DNA from: JAOUJD01 sp963841815
Lineage (GTDB): Bacteria > Pseudomonadota > Gammaproteobacteria > Burkholderiales > Burkholderiaceae_F
Assembly (NCBI GenBank): GCA_963841815.1
Contig: CAWJEE010000014.1
Span: 1 to 64,000, forward strand
Direction: 5' to 3'
Length of the DNA stretch: 64,000 nucleotides
The position numbers and the translations under genes were made by a program. Positions 18,900 to 25,862 of this stretch are shown here, piece after piece (positions within the stretch are counted from its first letter, which is position 1; every line of letters begins with the position of its first letter). The notes below the pieces were generated by a model, which ran no database searches, was not told the DNA's origin, and worked only from the letters and a program-made list of their open reading frames with translations.

Positions 18900-19544
18900 A
18901 TGACCAAATCTCCCACAACTCCAGTCGACCAATTGATCGCCGCCGCCGATCGAGCGTTGCGCACGCTGGCCGCGACTCCGGTGGCGTCGCGACCGTCGCC
19001 CGCCGGTGGGTTGATCGAGCCCGACCCTCTCACCGGCGACGAAGCCAGGGAAGCGGCCGCGCTGATGCGCGTGAACCACGTCGGTGAGGTCTGCGCCCAA
19101 GCGCTGTACGACGCGCAGGCTCTTGTGGCGCGCAGTCCTGAACTGAGGGCGATGTTCGAGCAGGCCGCTCGCGAGGAGGCCGACCACCTTGCGTGGACGG
19201 AAGAGCGCATTCGTGCGCTGGGAGGCCGGACCAGCCTGCTCAACCCGCTCTGGTACGGAGGCGCCTTCGCGATCGGCCTGGCGGCCGCGCGCATCGGCGA
19301 CCGCGCCAGCCTCGGATTCATGGCGGAGACCGAGCGTCAGGTCGAACAGCACCTGCAGGGACATCTCGATCGGCTTCCGGAGAGCGACGCGCCTTCGCGC
19401 GCGATCGTTGCCCAGATGAAGGACGACGAGGTGCGGCACGCCGACGCGGCCACGGCGCTCGGCGGAGTGGAACTGCCTCTGCCCGTCCGGATGGCGATGC
19501 GCCTCGCCGCACGCGTCATGACGCGAACCGCCCACTACATCTAG
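18900..19544 (+). CDS. coq7: demethoxyubiquinone hydroxylase Coq7
   Basis: A 214-residue di-iron enzyme that hydroxylates the demethoxyubiquinol ring at C6 in ubiquinone synthesis. Ferritin-like metal motifs are visible: LMRVNHVGEVCAQALY (Glu/His ligands), REEADHLAWTEERI (EExxH), VEQHLQGHL and MKDDEVRHAD (second ExxH). The body LLNPLWYGGAFAIGL is membrane-interacting, as in the family. The length is normal. It is transcribed alone, opposite the OsmC gene that converges from the right with 21 bases between stops, and has no visible operon partners. Confidence 0.95.
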   Translation: MTKSPTTPVDQLIAAADRALRTLAATPVASRPSPAGGLIEPDPLTGDEAREAAALMRVNHVGEVCAQALYDAQALVARSPELRAMFEQAAREEADHLAWTEERIRALGGRTSLLNPLWYGGAFAIGLAAARIGDRASLGFMAETERQVEQHLQGHLDRLPESDAPSRAIVAQMKDDEVRHADAATALGGVELPLPVRMAMRLAARVMTRTAHYI

Positions 19545-19565
19545 CCGGCGTTCTCCAGCGGACGC

Positions 19566-19991
19566 TCAGTCCTCGACGATCTCGACGCTGTGTGTGATCT
19601 CGGCGGTCTTCGCCAGCATGGCCGTTGCCGAGCAGTACTTCTCGTGCGACAACTGAACGGCCCGCAGCACGGTCTCGCGCTTCAGGTTGCGGCCACGGAC
19701 GACGAACTTCATCGCGATCCGGGTGAAGACCTTCGGGTCGCTTTCGGCCCGTTCCGCCGACACCTCGACCTCGCAACCGCGAACGTCATGCCGCCCGCGC
19801 TTGAGGATCAGCACGACGTCGTAGGCCGTGCAGCCGCCGGTGCCCGCCAGCACCATCTCCATGGGTCGCGGAGCCAGGTTGTTCCCGCCGCCCTCGGGCG
19901 CGCCGTCCATGGCGACCAGGTGCCCGCTGCCGGTGCGGGAGACGAAACTCATCCCGTCGCCGGTCCACTTGACGCTGCATTCCACTGTCAT
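19566..19991 (-). CDS. OsmC family peroxiredoxin-like protein
   Basis: This 141-residue OsmC/Ohr-fold protein is closest in style to the YhfA branch. It starts MTVECSVKWTGDGMSF and carries APRPMEMVLAGTGGCTAYDVV with the first cysteine, and HEKYCSATAMLAKTAEI with the second, the usual redox-active pair. A role in reducing organic hydroperoxides is known for Ohr/OsmC members, but the YhfA group is less well characterised. The start at 19991 is chosen by family length; an in-frame ATG 39 bases upstream is possible. Confidence 0.87.
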   Translation of the reverse strand: MTVECSVKWTGDGMSFVSRTGSGHLVAMDGAPEGGGNNLAPRPMEMVLAGTGGCTAYDVVLILKRGRHDVRGCEVEVSAERAESDPKVFTRIAMKFVVRGRNLKRETVLRAVQLSHEKYCSATAMLAKTAEITHSVEIVED

Positions 19992-20182
19992 CCCCTTCAA
20001 GGTCGCCGCGGTGGGTCCGAAATGTGACATCCCGAGCAGTCGCTCTAGTGGCCCCAAAGCCGGTCCGCCCGGCCGTAAGCATTTGAACGTAAAGGAAAAG
20101 CAGCTGGGCCGTGCGGAGGAGATTGTAAAACGGCCTGCTTTTCGACCTTGCAACGCAGCATTCCCGCTCGCATACTGCTTCT

Positions 20183-20272
20183 CGACGGGCGCTCTGGCGC
20201 CCAACCGATGTCTCCTCCACCCTCCTTTAGGTGGATTCGGCCCGGCCCTCCAGGACCGGGCCAATTTTTTTT
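20183..20272 (+). ncRNA. candidate small RNA with three CCTCC anti-Shine-Dalgarno motifs
   Basis: A sigma70-like promoter TTGCAA (20148-20153), 17-base spacer and CATACT (20171-20176) predicts a start near 20183. The about 90-base transcript would fold into three hairpins: gggcgc/gcgccc (20187-20202); tccacc/ggtgga (20216-20235) with loop ctccttta; and a terminator stem ggcccgg/ccgggcc (20239-20262) followed by eight T residues. CCTCC occurs three times: just before hairpin 2, at its loop edge and in the terminator loop. No plus-strand gene precedes this terminator, so a stand-alone RNA is the simplest reading. Hairpin loops with anti-Shine-Dalgarno CUCC motifs are known from several proteobacterial small-RNA families; assignment to one is inference. 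Confidence 0.6.
20239..20272 (+). terminator. intrinsic terminator before rplM
   Basis: A perfect 7-bp GC stem (20239-20245 with 20256-20262) with a 10-base loop is followed by aatttttttt. No plus-strand coding gene precedes it within 690 bases, which is why a small RNA is proposed. Confidence 0.85.
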
Positions 20273-20277
20273 GCGGC

Positions 20278-20307
20278 TTGCATCGCAACCCCTTGAGCGA
20301 ATAGAAT
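20278..20307 (+). promoter_or_regulatory. probable rplM-rpsI promoter
   Basis: TTGCAT (20278-20283), an 18-base spacer and TAGAAT (20302-20307) form a sigma70-type promoter. Transcription would start near 20314, giving a leader of about 165 bases that contains the hairpin ggcggtgc-aaga-gcaccgcc near 20410-20430 and a second GC palindrome just before the start codon. Confidence 0.6.
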
Positions 20308-20479
20308 TTAAGGCTTTCCGCGCGCTTGCTGCCGGCGGGACCGACTCGCGTCGTCCCGCTTTGCAGGAAGGCCAATCCGGCCCGCGCGGAGTTCTGTCCG
20401 TCGATGATGCGGCGGTGCAAGAAGCACCGCCGATCGGTTGGCGGCACGGCGCCGAGGCGCCTTTGCCTGGATGAATGCC

Positions 20480-20908
20480 ATGAAGACCTTTTCTGCCAAG
20501 CACCACGAAGTCAAGCGCGACTGGCACCTCGTCGACGCCAGCGACAAGGTGCTGGGGCGCCTTGCGAGCCAGATTGCGCTGCGTCTGCGCGGCAAGCACA
20601 AGCCCGAGTACACCCCGCACGTCGACACCGGTGACTTCATCGTCGTCGTCAATGCTTCCAAGCTGCGCGTGACCGGCAGCAAGGACGAGAACAAGATCTA
20701 CTACCGTCACAGCGGCTATCCGGGCGGCGTGTACGAGACCAGCTTCGGCAAGATGCAGGACCGCTTTCCGGGTCGCGCGCTGCAGATCGCGGTCAAGGGC
20801 ATGCTGCCGAAAGGCCCGCTCGGCTACGCGATGATCAAGAAACTGAAGATCTACGCGGAGGGCCAGCATCCCCACACCGCGCAGCAACCCAAATCGCTCG
20901 AGATCTGA
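20480..20908 (+). CDS. rplM: 50S ribosomal protein L13
   Basis: A 142-residue L13 of canonical length. The start MKTFSAKHHEVKRDWHLVDA matches the family exactly, so ATG 20480 is preferred over in-frame ATGs at 20471 and 20438. Conserved segments include GRLASQIALRLRGKHKPEYTPHVDTGD, AVKGMLPKGPLG and the end KLKIYAEGQHPHTAQQP. It binds 23S rRNA early in large-subunit assembly. It is followed after 8 bases by rpsI, the standard pairing. The Shine-Dalgarno is weak, which together with the structured leader suggests translational control, as known for L13 autoregulation in other bacteria. Confidence 0.98.
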   Translation: MKTFSAKHHEVKRDWHLVDASDKVLGRLASQIALRLRGKHKPEYTPHVDTGDFIVVVNASKLRVTGSKDENKIYYRHSGYPGGVYETSFGKMQDRFPGRALQIAVKGMLPKGPLGYAMIKKLKIYAEGQHPHTAQQPKSLEI

Positions 20909-20916
20909 GAGACGAC

Positions 20917-21309
20917 ATGATCGGCAATTACAACTACGGAACGGGTCGCCGCAAGAGCTCGGTCGCGCGTGTCTTCATGAAGCGCGGCAAGGGCGAGATC
21001 CTCATCAACGGCCGTTCGATCGACACGTACTTCCAGCGTGAGACGGGTCGCATGATCGCGCGCCAGCCGCTCGAACTGACGAACCACAAGGACACTTTCG
21101 ACGTCCTGGTGAACGTGCACGGCGGCGGCGAGTCCGGCCAGGCCGGTGCCGTGCGCCACGGCATCACGCGCGCGCTGATCGACTACGACGCGACGCTGAA
21201 GCCCGTGCTGTCGAGCGCGGGCCTGGTGACGCGCGACGCGCGTGAAGTCGAGCGCAAGAAAGTCGGCTTCCGCAAGGCGCGTCGCCGCAAGCAGTTCTCG
21301 AAGCGCTAA
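20917..21309 (+). CDS. rpsI: 30S ribosomal protein S9
   Basis: A 130-residue S9. The N-terminal YGTGRRKSSVARVF, central HGGGESGQAGAVRHGITRALI and the basic tail ERKKVGFRKARRRKQFSKR are diagnostic; the C-terminal Lys-Arg end reaches the P-site tRNA in the ribosome. A Shine-Dalgarno-like gagacgac precedes the ATG. It is the second gene of the rplM-rpsI operon. A strong hairpin follows at 21321-21346. Confidence 0.98.
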   Translation: MIGNYNYGTGRRKSSVARVFMKRGKGEILINGRSIDTYFQRETGRMIARQPLELTNHKDTFDVLVNVHGGGESGQAGAVRHGITRALIDYDATLKPVLSSAGLVTRDAREVERKKVGFRKARRRKQFSKR

Positions 21310-21320
21310 CGGTTGTTTCC

Positions 21321-21346
21321 GGGCAGCGCGACCCGTCGCGCTGCCC
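21321..21346 (+). terminator. GC-rich hairpin after rpsI (possible terminator without U-tract)
   Basis: An 11-bp perfect stem gggcagcgcga / tcgcgctgccc with loop cccg begins 12 bases after the rpsI stop codon. No T-run follows, so it may only stabilise the 3' end or assist termination. Confidence 0.5.
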
Positions 21347-21455
21347 CAAGACTCCGAGGGCTTCGGCCGTCCGGTGTGCCCCCTTTCAGGGGATGCCGCG
21401 GGCGGCTCGGGCGTGGATGACCGAACATCGCCCGCCTATACTCGTCGCAGAACAA

Positions 21456-21490
21456 GAGGCCGCTCCGTAAGGCTTGCACGAGCGGCCTTT
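21456..21490 (+). terminator. intrinsic terminator between rpsI and the DUF6776 gene
   Basis: A stem aggccgctc / gagcggcct around a 14-base loop (cgtaaggcttgcac), followed by ttttcatttg. A TATACT hexamer lies just upstream at 21437-21442, so the hairpin may also end a very short transcript. Confidence 0.7.
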
Positions 21491-21542
21491 TCATTTGCCT
21501 GCTCCACCGCGACGGGTCATCGCGGCCGGAAGACGAGTCCCG

Positions 21543-22277
21543 ATGAAGTGGAAGCTTTGGGTAAGCAATCTCTCGGTCAGCGGCCCTCGGGTCGCCGTCC
21601 GAACGCAGTTGCCCTGGCCGCTGCGCGCGCTGCTCGCCCTCATTGCGCTCTCACTGGCGTTCGCCGCAGGCCTCGCGTCGAGCGAGATCGTGCGCGGCGT
21701 CGGCCGGACGGAGCGCGCCGAGCAAGGCGCGGAGCCGGATCGCCTGAGGTCTCAACTGGCGCAGGCGCTCGCCGACCGCGACCGGGAAGCGGCCGCGGCG
21801 GTCAACTGGGAAAACCGACTGAAGGTCGAACGCTCGTCGCAGGAGCAGGTGCGGGTCCAGGTGAAGATGCTCGAAGACGAAAACGCGCGCCTGAAGGGCG
21901 ACCTCGCGTTCTTCGAGAGCCTGCTGCCGATGCCCGTCGATGCAAAGGGCGTCGTGATCCGCAGTTTCCGTGTCCAGGCGGACGCCGAGCCGAGTTCGCT
22001 GCGGTATCGCCTGCTGGTGCAGCAGAGCGGGAAACCCGAGCGCGATTTTGTCGGCGAAGTGACCTTGACGATCAACCTGCAGGACGGCGGTCGATCCGCG
22101 GTCGTGCAGTTGCCCGATTCCGCGATGCCCAGCGCGGGCCCCGCGCCGCTGTCGTTCCGGCACTATCAGCGGCTCGAGGGTAACTTCCCGGTGCCCGCCG
22201 GCGCGACGGTGCGATCGGTCGTCGTGCGCATCCGAAGCGACGGCGAGACGCGCGCGCAGCAGACATTCACGATGTAG
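21543..22277 (+). CDS. DUF6776-type coiled-coil membrane protein beside bactofilin
   Basis: A 244-residue single-pass protein. A basic N-terminus is followed by one membrane segment (LRALLALIALSLAFAAGLASSEI), then a predicted coiled coil (about residues 60-125: QLAQALADRDREAAAAVNWENRLK...EDENARLKGDLAFFESLLPM), then a beta-rich C-terminal domain (RYRLLVQQSGKPERDFVGEVTLTI). I recognise it as the conserved betaproteobacterial protein (DUF6776) encoded next to bactofilin and erpA. The stop is 8 bases before the bactofilin ATG. A role in envelope or cytoskeletal organisation is inferred from the neighbour and topology only. Confidence 0.75.
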   Translation: MKWKLWVSNLSVSGPRVAVRTQLPWPLRALLALIALSLAFAAGLASSEIVRGVGRTERAEQGAEPDRLRSQLAQALADRDREAAAAVNWENRLKVERSSQEQVRVQVKMLEDENARLKGDLAFFESLLPMPVDAKGVVIRSFRVQADAEPSSLRYRLLVQQSGKPERDFVGEVTLTINLQDGGRSAVVQLPDSAMPSAGPAPLSFRHYQRLEGNFPVPAGATVRSVVVRIRSDGETRAQQTFTM

Positions 22278-22285
22278 GAGGTGCG

Positions 22286-22702
22286 ATGTTCGGAAACAAG
22301 ACGCCCACGGCCCAGAAGACGATCGGCACGCTCATCGGAGCGGGCACCGTCGTGGAAGGCACACTGACCTACAGCGGCGGGCTGCGCATCGACGGCACCG
22401 TGAAGGGTGACGTGCGCTGTTCCTCCGGCGACGCATGCATGGTGGTCATCAGCGAGCACGGCAGGGTGGACGGAGAGGTACACGCGGCGCACCTCGTCGT
22501 CTCCGGCGCGGTGACAGGCCCGGTTCACGTCTCGCAATTGCTGGAACTTCAGCCCAAGGCGAGGATCACAGGCGATGTCCACTATCATGGCCTGGAAATC
22601 CATCAGGGCGCCGTGGTCGAAGGCCGGCTGATCTACGCCGCCGGCGGCGAGGGCCGGCCGGCATTGAAACTTGCAGCTGGCGGCACCACCTCCGAGACTT
22701 GA
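22286..22702 (+). CDS. bactofilin family cytoskeletal protein
   Basis: A 138-residue protein with the bactofilin beta-helix core (DUF583): IGAGTVVEGTLTYSGGLRIDGTVKGDVR...VVISEHGRVDGEVHAAHLVVSGAVTGPVHVSQLLELQPKARITGDVHYHGLEIHQGAVVEG, a series of short imperfect repeats that stack into a triangular helix and polymerise without nucleotide. Flexible N- and C-terminal tails are present as usual. ggaggtgcg immediately precedes the ATG. It follows the DUF6776 gene and precedes erpA, a conserved arrangement in this group. Confidence 0.92.
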   Translation: MFGNKTPTAQKTIGTLIGAGTVVEGTLTYSGGLRIDGTVKGDVRCSSGDACMVVISEHGRVDGEVHAAHLVVSGAVTGPVHVSQLLELQPKARITGDVHYHGLEIHQGAVVEGRLIYAAGGEGRPALKLAAGGTTSET

Positions 22703-22732
22703 AAGTGGTCCGCCACGGGCGCTCGCCTTACC

Positions 22733-22738
22733 TATAAT
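22733..22738 (+). promoter_or_regulatory. -10 box for erpA
   Basis: A perfect TATAAT lies 30 bases before the erpA ATG in the short gap after the bactofilin stop; no good -35 is seen. cctggag (22752-22760 area) then serves as the ribosome site. Confidence 0.5.
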
Positions 22739-22768
22739 CGGTCCAAGCAATTTCCTGGAGAAACGGAC

Positions 22769-23119
22769 ATGAACGCTGCTGTCGAGATGCCGGCACCCCT
22801 GAACTTCACCGACGCCGCTGCCGCGAAGGTGAAGTCGCTGATCGACGAGGAAGGCAACCCGGAGCTCAAGCTGCGCGTCTTCGTGCAGGGCGGCGGTTGT
22901 TCGGGTTTCCAGTACGGCTTCACCTTCGACGAGGTCATCAACGAAGACGACGCCACGATGGTCAAGAACGGCGTCACGCTGCTCATCGACTCGATGAGCT
23001 ACCAGTACCTGACGGGCGCCGAGATCGACTACAAGGAAGACCTCGAGGGCGCGCAGTTCGTGATCAGGAACCCGAACGCCACCACGACGTGCGGTTGCGG
23101 GTCGTCGTTCTCGGTCTGA
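22769..23119 (+). CDS. erpA: iron-sulfur cluster insertion protein ErpA
   Basis: A 116-residue A-type carrier protein that delivers Fe-S clusters to apo-enzymes. The three ligand cysteines are present: one in GGGCSGFQYGFTFDE and two in TTCGCGSSFSV at the C-terminus. The N-terminal segment PLNFTDAAAAKVKSLIDEEGNPELKLRVFV is typical of betaproteobacterial ErpA rather than IscA, and the gene is not in an isc operon. It has its own -10 box and a strong terminator. Confidence 0.92.
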   Translation: MNAAVEMPAPLNFTDAAAAKVKSLIDEEGNPELKLRVFVQGGGCSGFQYGFTFDEVINEDDATMVKNGVTLLIDSMSYQYLTGAEIDYKEDLEGAQFVIRNPNATTTCGCGSSFSV

Positions 23120-23136
23120 AGCGGATCCAGTGAAGA

Positions 23137-23165
23137 AGGGGCGCCCTGGGCGCCCCTTTTTTTTC
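23137..23165 (+). terminator. intrinsic terminator after erpA
   Basis: A stem aggggcgcc / ggcgcccct with a short loop, followed by eight T residues, starts 18 bases after the erpA stop codon. It lies between convergent erpA and anmK. Confidence 0.9.
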
Positions 23166-23181
23166 GCATGGCGCCCCGCGG

Positions 23182-24306
23182 TCAGGTCGCCGGATAGAGG
23201 GCGCCCAGCACCCGCGGACCCCGTGCCCCGGTCGCCGCCGGCACGTTGCCGGCCTCGCGGTGCAGGTGGCATCGGGCGAGCCAGGCGAATGCGAGCGCCT
23301 CGACCTGGTCACCGGCGACACCCAGCTCGTCGGCGGTTCGCACGGGGCGCGATGCGCCGAGCCGACGTTGCAGCGATTGCATCAACGTCGAGTTGCGCCC
23401 ACCTCCCCCGCAGACAACGACATCCTCGGCCGTCGGTACCCAGCGCGCGATCGCGTCGCCGATCGTGCGCGCAGTAAGTTCCGTCAGCGAGGCGAGAACG
23501 ACCCGGGCGTCGAGCTGCCGCGCACGCGCGACGCGGCGCACCCAGTCGAGCGTGAACAGATCCCTGCCCGTGCTCTTCGGCGGGGCCGCGGAGAAGTAAG
23601 CGTCGCTCATCAGCGTGTCGACGAGCTCTTCGTCGGGACGTGCCGTCGCTGCCAGCGCGCCTCCGGCGTCGAAGGCGGCATCGAAGTGCGCCGCCATCCA
23701 GCCGTCGATCAGCACGTTGCCCGGACCGGCGTCGAAGCCCATGACCCGCTCACCGTCGAGCGCGGTGACATTGCTGATGCCGCCGATGTTCACGACCGCA
23801 CGCGGCCGGTCGCTGCCGAAGACGATGCGATGAAACGCCGGAACGAGCGGGGCGCCCTGGCCTCCGGCAGCGACGTCACGGCTGCGGAAGTCCGCCACCA
23901 CGTCGATCCCGGTGAGCTCCGCGAGCAGCGCGGGAGCATTGAGCTGCACGGTGTAGCCGAGGTCGGGACGATGGCGCACCGTCTGGCCGTGCGCTCCGAT
24001 CGCGCGGACGTCAGTGGATTTCAGCTTGCCGGTCTCGAGCAGCGACGTGACCGCCGCCGCATAGAGTCGTGCGAGGTCCTGTGCGGCCACGTGAGAGCGG
24101 TGGATCTCGTCGGCGCCGCTGGCGTTCAGTGCGAGCAGCTCGGCACGCAAGGCCGGCGGCATCGGGGTGTGGACATGCGCGAGCGAGAATGGCGCGCGCG
24201 GCGCGCAGTCGGCGAGGACGGCATCCACGCCGTCGAGGCTGGTGCCGGTCATCAGGCCGATGAAGAGTTCCCGAGCGCCGTTCACGGAGCCGCTCGGCGG
24301 CGACAT
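23182..24306 (-). CDS. anmK: anhydro-N-acetylmuramic acid kinase
   Basis: A 374-residue kinase of the ASKHA fold that converts 1,6-anhydro-MurNAc from recycled peptidoglycan to MurNAc-6-phosphate. Hallmarks are GLMTGTSLDGVDAVLAD at the N-terminus, GAHGQTVRHRP, ADFRSRDVAAGGQGAPLVPAFH and NIGGISNVT, then GFDAGPGN and CGGGGRNSTLM. The length is normal. Its start lies 6 bases after the stop of the M23 peptidase gene, so both are probably one operon devoted to cell-wall turnover and recycling. Confidence 0.96.
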   Translation of the reverse strand: MSPPSGSVNGARELFIGLMTGTSLDGVDAVLADCAPRAPFSLAHVHTPMPPALRAELLALNASGADEIHRSHVAAQDLARLYAAAVTSLLETGKLKSTDVRAIGAHGQTVRHRPDLGYTVQLNAPALLAELTGIDVVADFRSRDVAAGGQGAPLVPAFHRIVFGSDRPRAVVNIGGISNVTALDGERVMGFDAGPGNVLIDGWMAAHFDAAFDAGGALAATARPDEELVDTLMSDAYFSAAPPKSTGRDLFTLDWVRRVARARQLDARVVLASLTELTARTIGDAIARWVPTAEDVVVCGGGGRNSTLMQSLQRRLGASRPVRTADELGVAGDQVEALAFAWLARCHLHREAGNVPAATGARGPRVLGALYPAT

Positions 24307-24312
24307 GCGGCG

Positions 24313-25728
24313 TCAGCGTGCCGCGGACTGGGCCACGGTGACGCGCTCGAGCAGGGCGAGTTGCTCGCGCAGCGGCGTTGCGGCTTCACGGAACGCCGCC
24401 AGCCGGGCGGTTGGCAGTGGATCGGCGCCCGGCAGGGATGCCGTCATCGGATTGACCTGGGCCCCGTTCTTCTTGATCTCGAAGTGCAGGTGCGGCCCGG
24501 TGGTCCAGCCCGTCATTCCGACGGTGCCGACGAGGTCGCCCTGGCCGACCCGTGCACCGTTGCGCATGCCCGGCCCGATCTTCTGGAGGTGCGCGTACAG
24601 GGTCGAGTGCTTGGCGTCGTGCTGGATCTCGACCACGTTGCCGTAGCCGTTCATCCAGCCCGAGAACTTCACCGCACCGGCGGCCACCGAGCGGATGTTC
24701 GTGCCCATTGGCGCCGCGTAGTCGACCCCGCGGTGCGCGGCGTCGTATCCAAACACCGGGTGCGAGCGGCTCGCGCTGAAGCCCGAGCTGACCCGCGTGT
24801 ACTCGAGCGGCGAGCGCAGGAAGCCGCGCTTCGTGCTGCGTCCGTCCAGCGCAAAGAAGCTGCCTCCCTTGCTGCCGTCGTCGTGCCAGTAGGCGTCGAC
24901 GCGCTTGCCCGCATTGACGAACTCGACCGCCAGCAGGCGACCGGGCCGAACGTATTCGCCCGACGCATAGAGCGCCTCGTAGATCACCCGGAAGGAGTCG
25001 CCCCGCCGCAGGTCGCGGTGGAAGTCGACTTCGCTCTCCAGGGCATCGACCATCTGCTGGGCCACCGAGTCCGGCACGCCGGCCTCGTCGGTGGCTCCGA
25101 ACAGCGAAACGCGGACCTCGCCGGACCGCAGTTCAATGCGCCGCTCGAGCGCGACGTCGGCTTCCGAAACCTGGAAACCGTTGCTGGTGCGCTGCACGGT
25201 CAGGATCCGGGTCGTGCCCGGCATCGCGTCGGTATCGCCGCCGAGATAGACCTTCAGCCAGTTCAGGTCGCCGTCGGCGGTCGCATTGGCCTGCAGGAAA
25301 CGTCCGGGCGCGAGCTGCACGAGCGGCCGCGCGGCGCGATCGCTGCGCAGGAAGGCCAGCGCGGCGCTGTCCCGCACTTCGAGGCGCTCGAGCAAGGTGG
25401 CCAGCGTGTCGCCCCGCTCGACGCGAGCCTCGCGGACGAAGTTGCCTGGTGCCTTGAGAAGTTCCTCGACCTGCTCGACGATCGACGGCGCGGCTACCAC
25501 CTCGACGATGGGGCGAGGCTGCAGTCCGTCGAGATCGAGGGCCACGGGCGCCGCGGCGATGGCAGCGATGGCCGCCGACAGGGGCAACAGCGAAGCGATC
25601 GCGCCGAACTCGATGCGCGCGCGCGTGGCGCGATCGATGCGACGCCACCGACGTGCAAGCACCCGGAACCCGAGGCGTGCATCGGCCGCAAGAGAACGCA
25701 ATCGATTGGCTAGAATCGCAATCGGCAT
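24313..25728 (-). CDS. M23 family murein endopeptidase (MepM-like)
   Basis: A 471-residue predicted periplasmic hydrolase. A basic N-terminus is followed by one hydrophobic anchor (IEFGAIASLLPLSAAIAAIAAAPVAL). Next come a LysM/OapA-like segment (VREARVERGDTLATLLERLEV), a middle domain and a C-terminal LytM domain. The zinc ligands are in SHPVFGYDAAHRGVDYAAPMGT (HxxxD) and GPHLHFEIKKNG (HxH). It should cleave peptidoglycan cross-links during growth. The ATG at 25728 has no convincing Shine-Dalgarno, and a TTG or GTG start a few codons inside is possible. The tyrS leader promoter lies on the opposite strand across this start. Confidence 0.9.
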   Translation of the reverse strand: MPIAILANRLRSLAADARLGFRVLARRWRRIDRATRARIEFGAIASLLPLSAAIAAIAAAPVALDLDGLQPRPIVEVVAAPSIVEQVEELLKAPGNFVREARVERGDTLATLLERLEVRDSAALAFLRSDRAARPLVQLAPGRFLQANATADGDLNWLKVYLGGDTDAMPGTTRILTVQRTSNGFQVSEADVALERRIELRSGEVRVSLFGATDEAGVPDSVAQQMVDALESEVDFHRDLRRGDSFRVIYEALYASGEYVRPGRLLAVEFVNAGKRVDAYWHDDGSKGGSFFALDGRSTKRGFLRSPLEYTRVSSGFSASRSHPVFGYDAAHRGVDYAAPMGTNIRSVAAGAVKFSGWMNGYGNVVEIQHDAKHSTLYAHLQKIGPGMRNGARVGQGDLVGTVGMTGWTTGPHLHFEIKKNGAQVNPMTASLPGADPLPTARLAAFREAATPLREQLALLERVTVAQSAAR

Positions 25729-25801
25729 CGGAAGAGTCGGAAGAGAATCGGAAGAATCGGAAGAACGGTGGGATGAAAGCGCACCCGGGGGTGCGCTTTT
25801 T
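25711..25801 (+). ncRNA. short terminated leader or small RNA with four TCGGAAGA repeats, before tyrS
   Basis: TAGAAT (25711-25716) could be the -10 of a plus-strand transcript starting near 25722. The next 40 bases contain four perfect copies of TCGGAAGA (starting at 25728, 25737, 25748 and 25757), and an intrinsic terminator closes the unit at 25776-25801. No coding gene on this strand precedes the terminator. The about 80-base RNA could be an attenuated tyrS leader or an independent RNA; repeated GGA motifs are what CsrA/RsmA-type proteins bind. Confidence 0.45.
25776..25801 (+). terminator. intrinsic terminator upstream of tyrS
   Basis: A stem aaagcgcacc / ggtgcgcttt with loop cggg is followed by T residues and ends 61 bases before the tyrS start. 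It may act as an attenuator for tyrS. Confidence 0.8.
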
Positions 25802-25862
25802 CATGGAGCCGCGAGTATATCTGGCTCGGGACCCGCCTTCGACGCTTTGAATCGGGGAATAC

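Larger units (their letters stand above)
19992..20479. other. 488-base intergenic region with a small-RNA candidate and the rplM leader
   Basis: No protein gene is supported here. It holds, left to right, the 5' side of the leftward OsmC gene; a stretch with GGAGGAGA (20115-20122) able to pair with TCTCCTCC (20211-20218); the small-RNA candidate ending at 20272; the rplM promoter (20278-20307); and a structured leader of about 165 bases reaching the rplM start. Confidence 0.6.

Noticed and set aside
20211..20235. Fragment of 16S rRNA 3' end (ccacctccttt-like sequence)
   Set aside because: Only about 10 bases match and they sit in a hairpin loop; no further rRNA sequence is present, so an anti-Shine-Dalgarno motif in a small RNA is the better reading.
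25728..25764. CRISPR-like short repeats
   Set aside because: The TCGGAAGA units are 8 bases with 1-3-base spacing, far too short for a CRISPR repeat-spacer array, and no cas gene is near.
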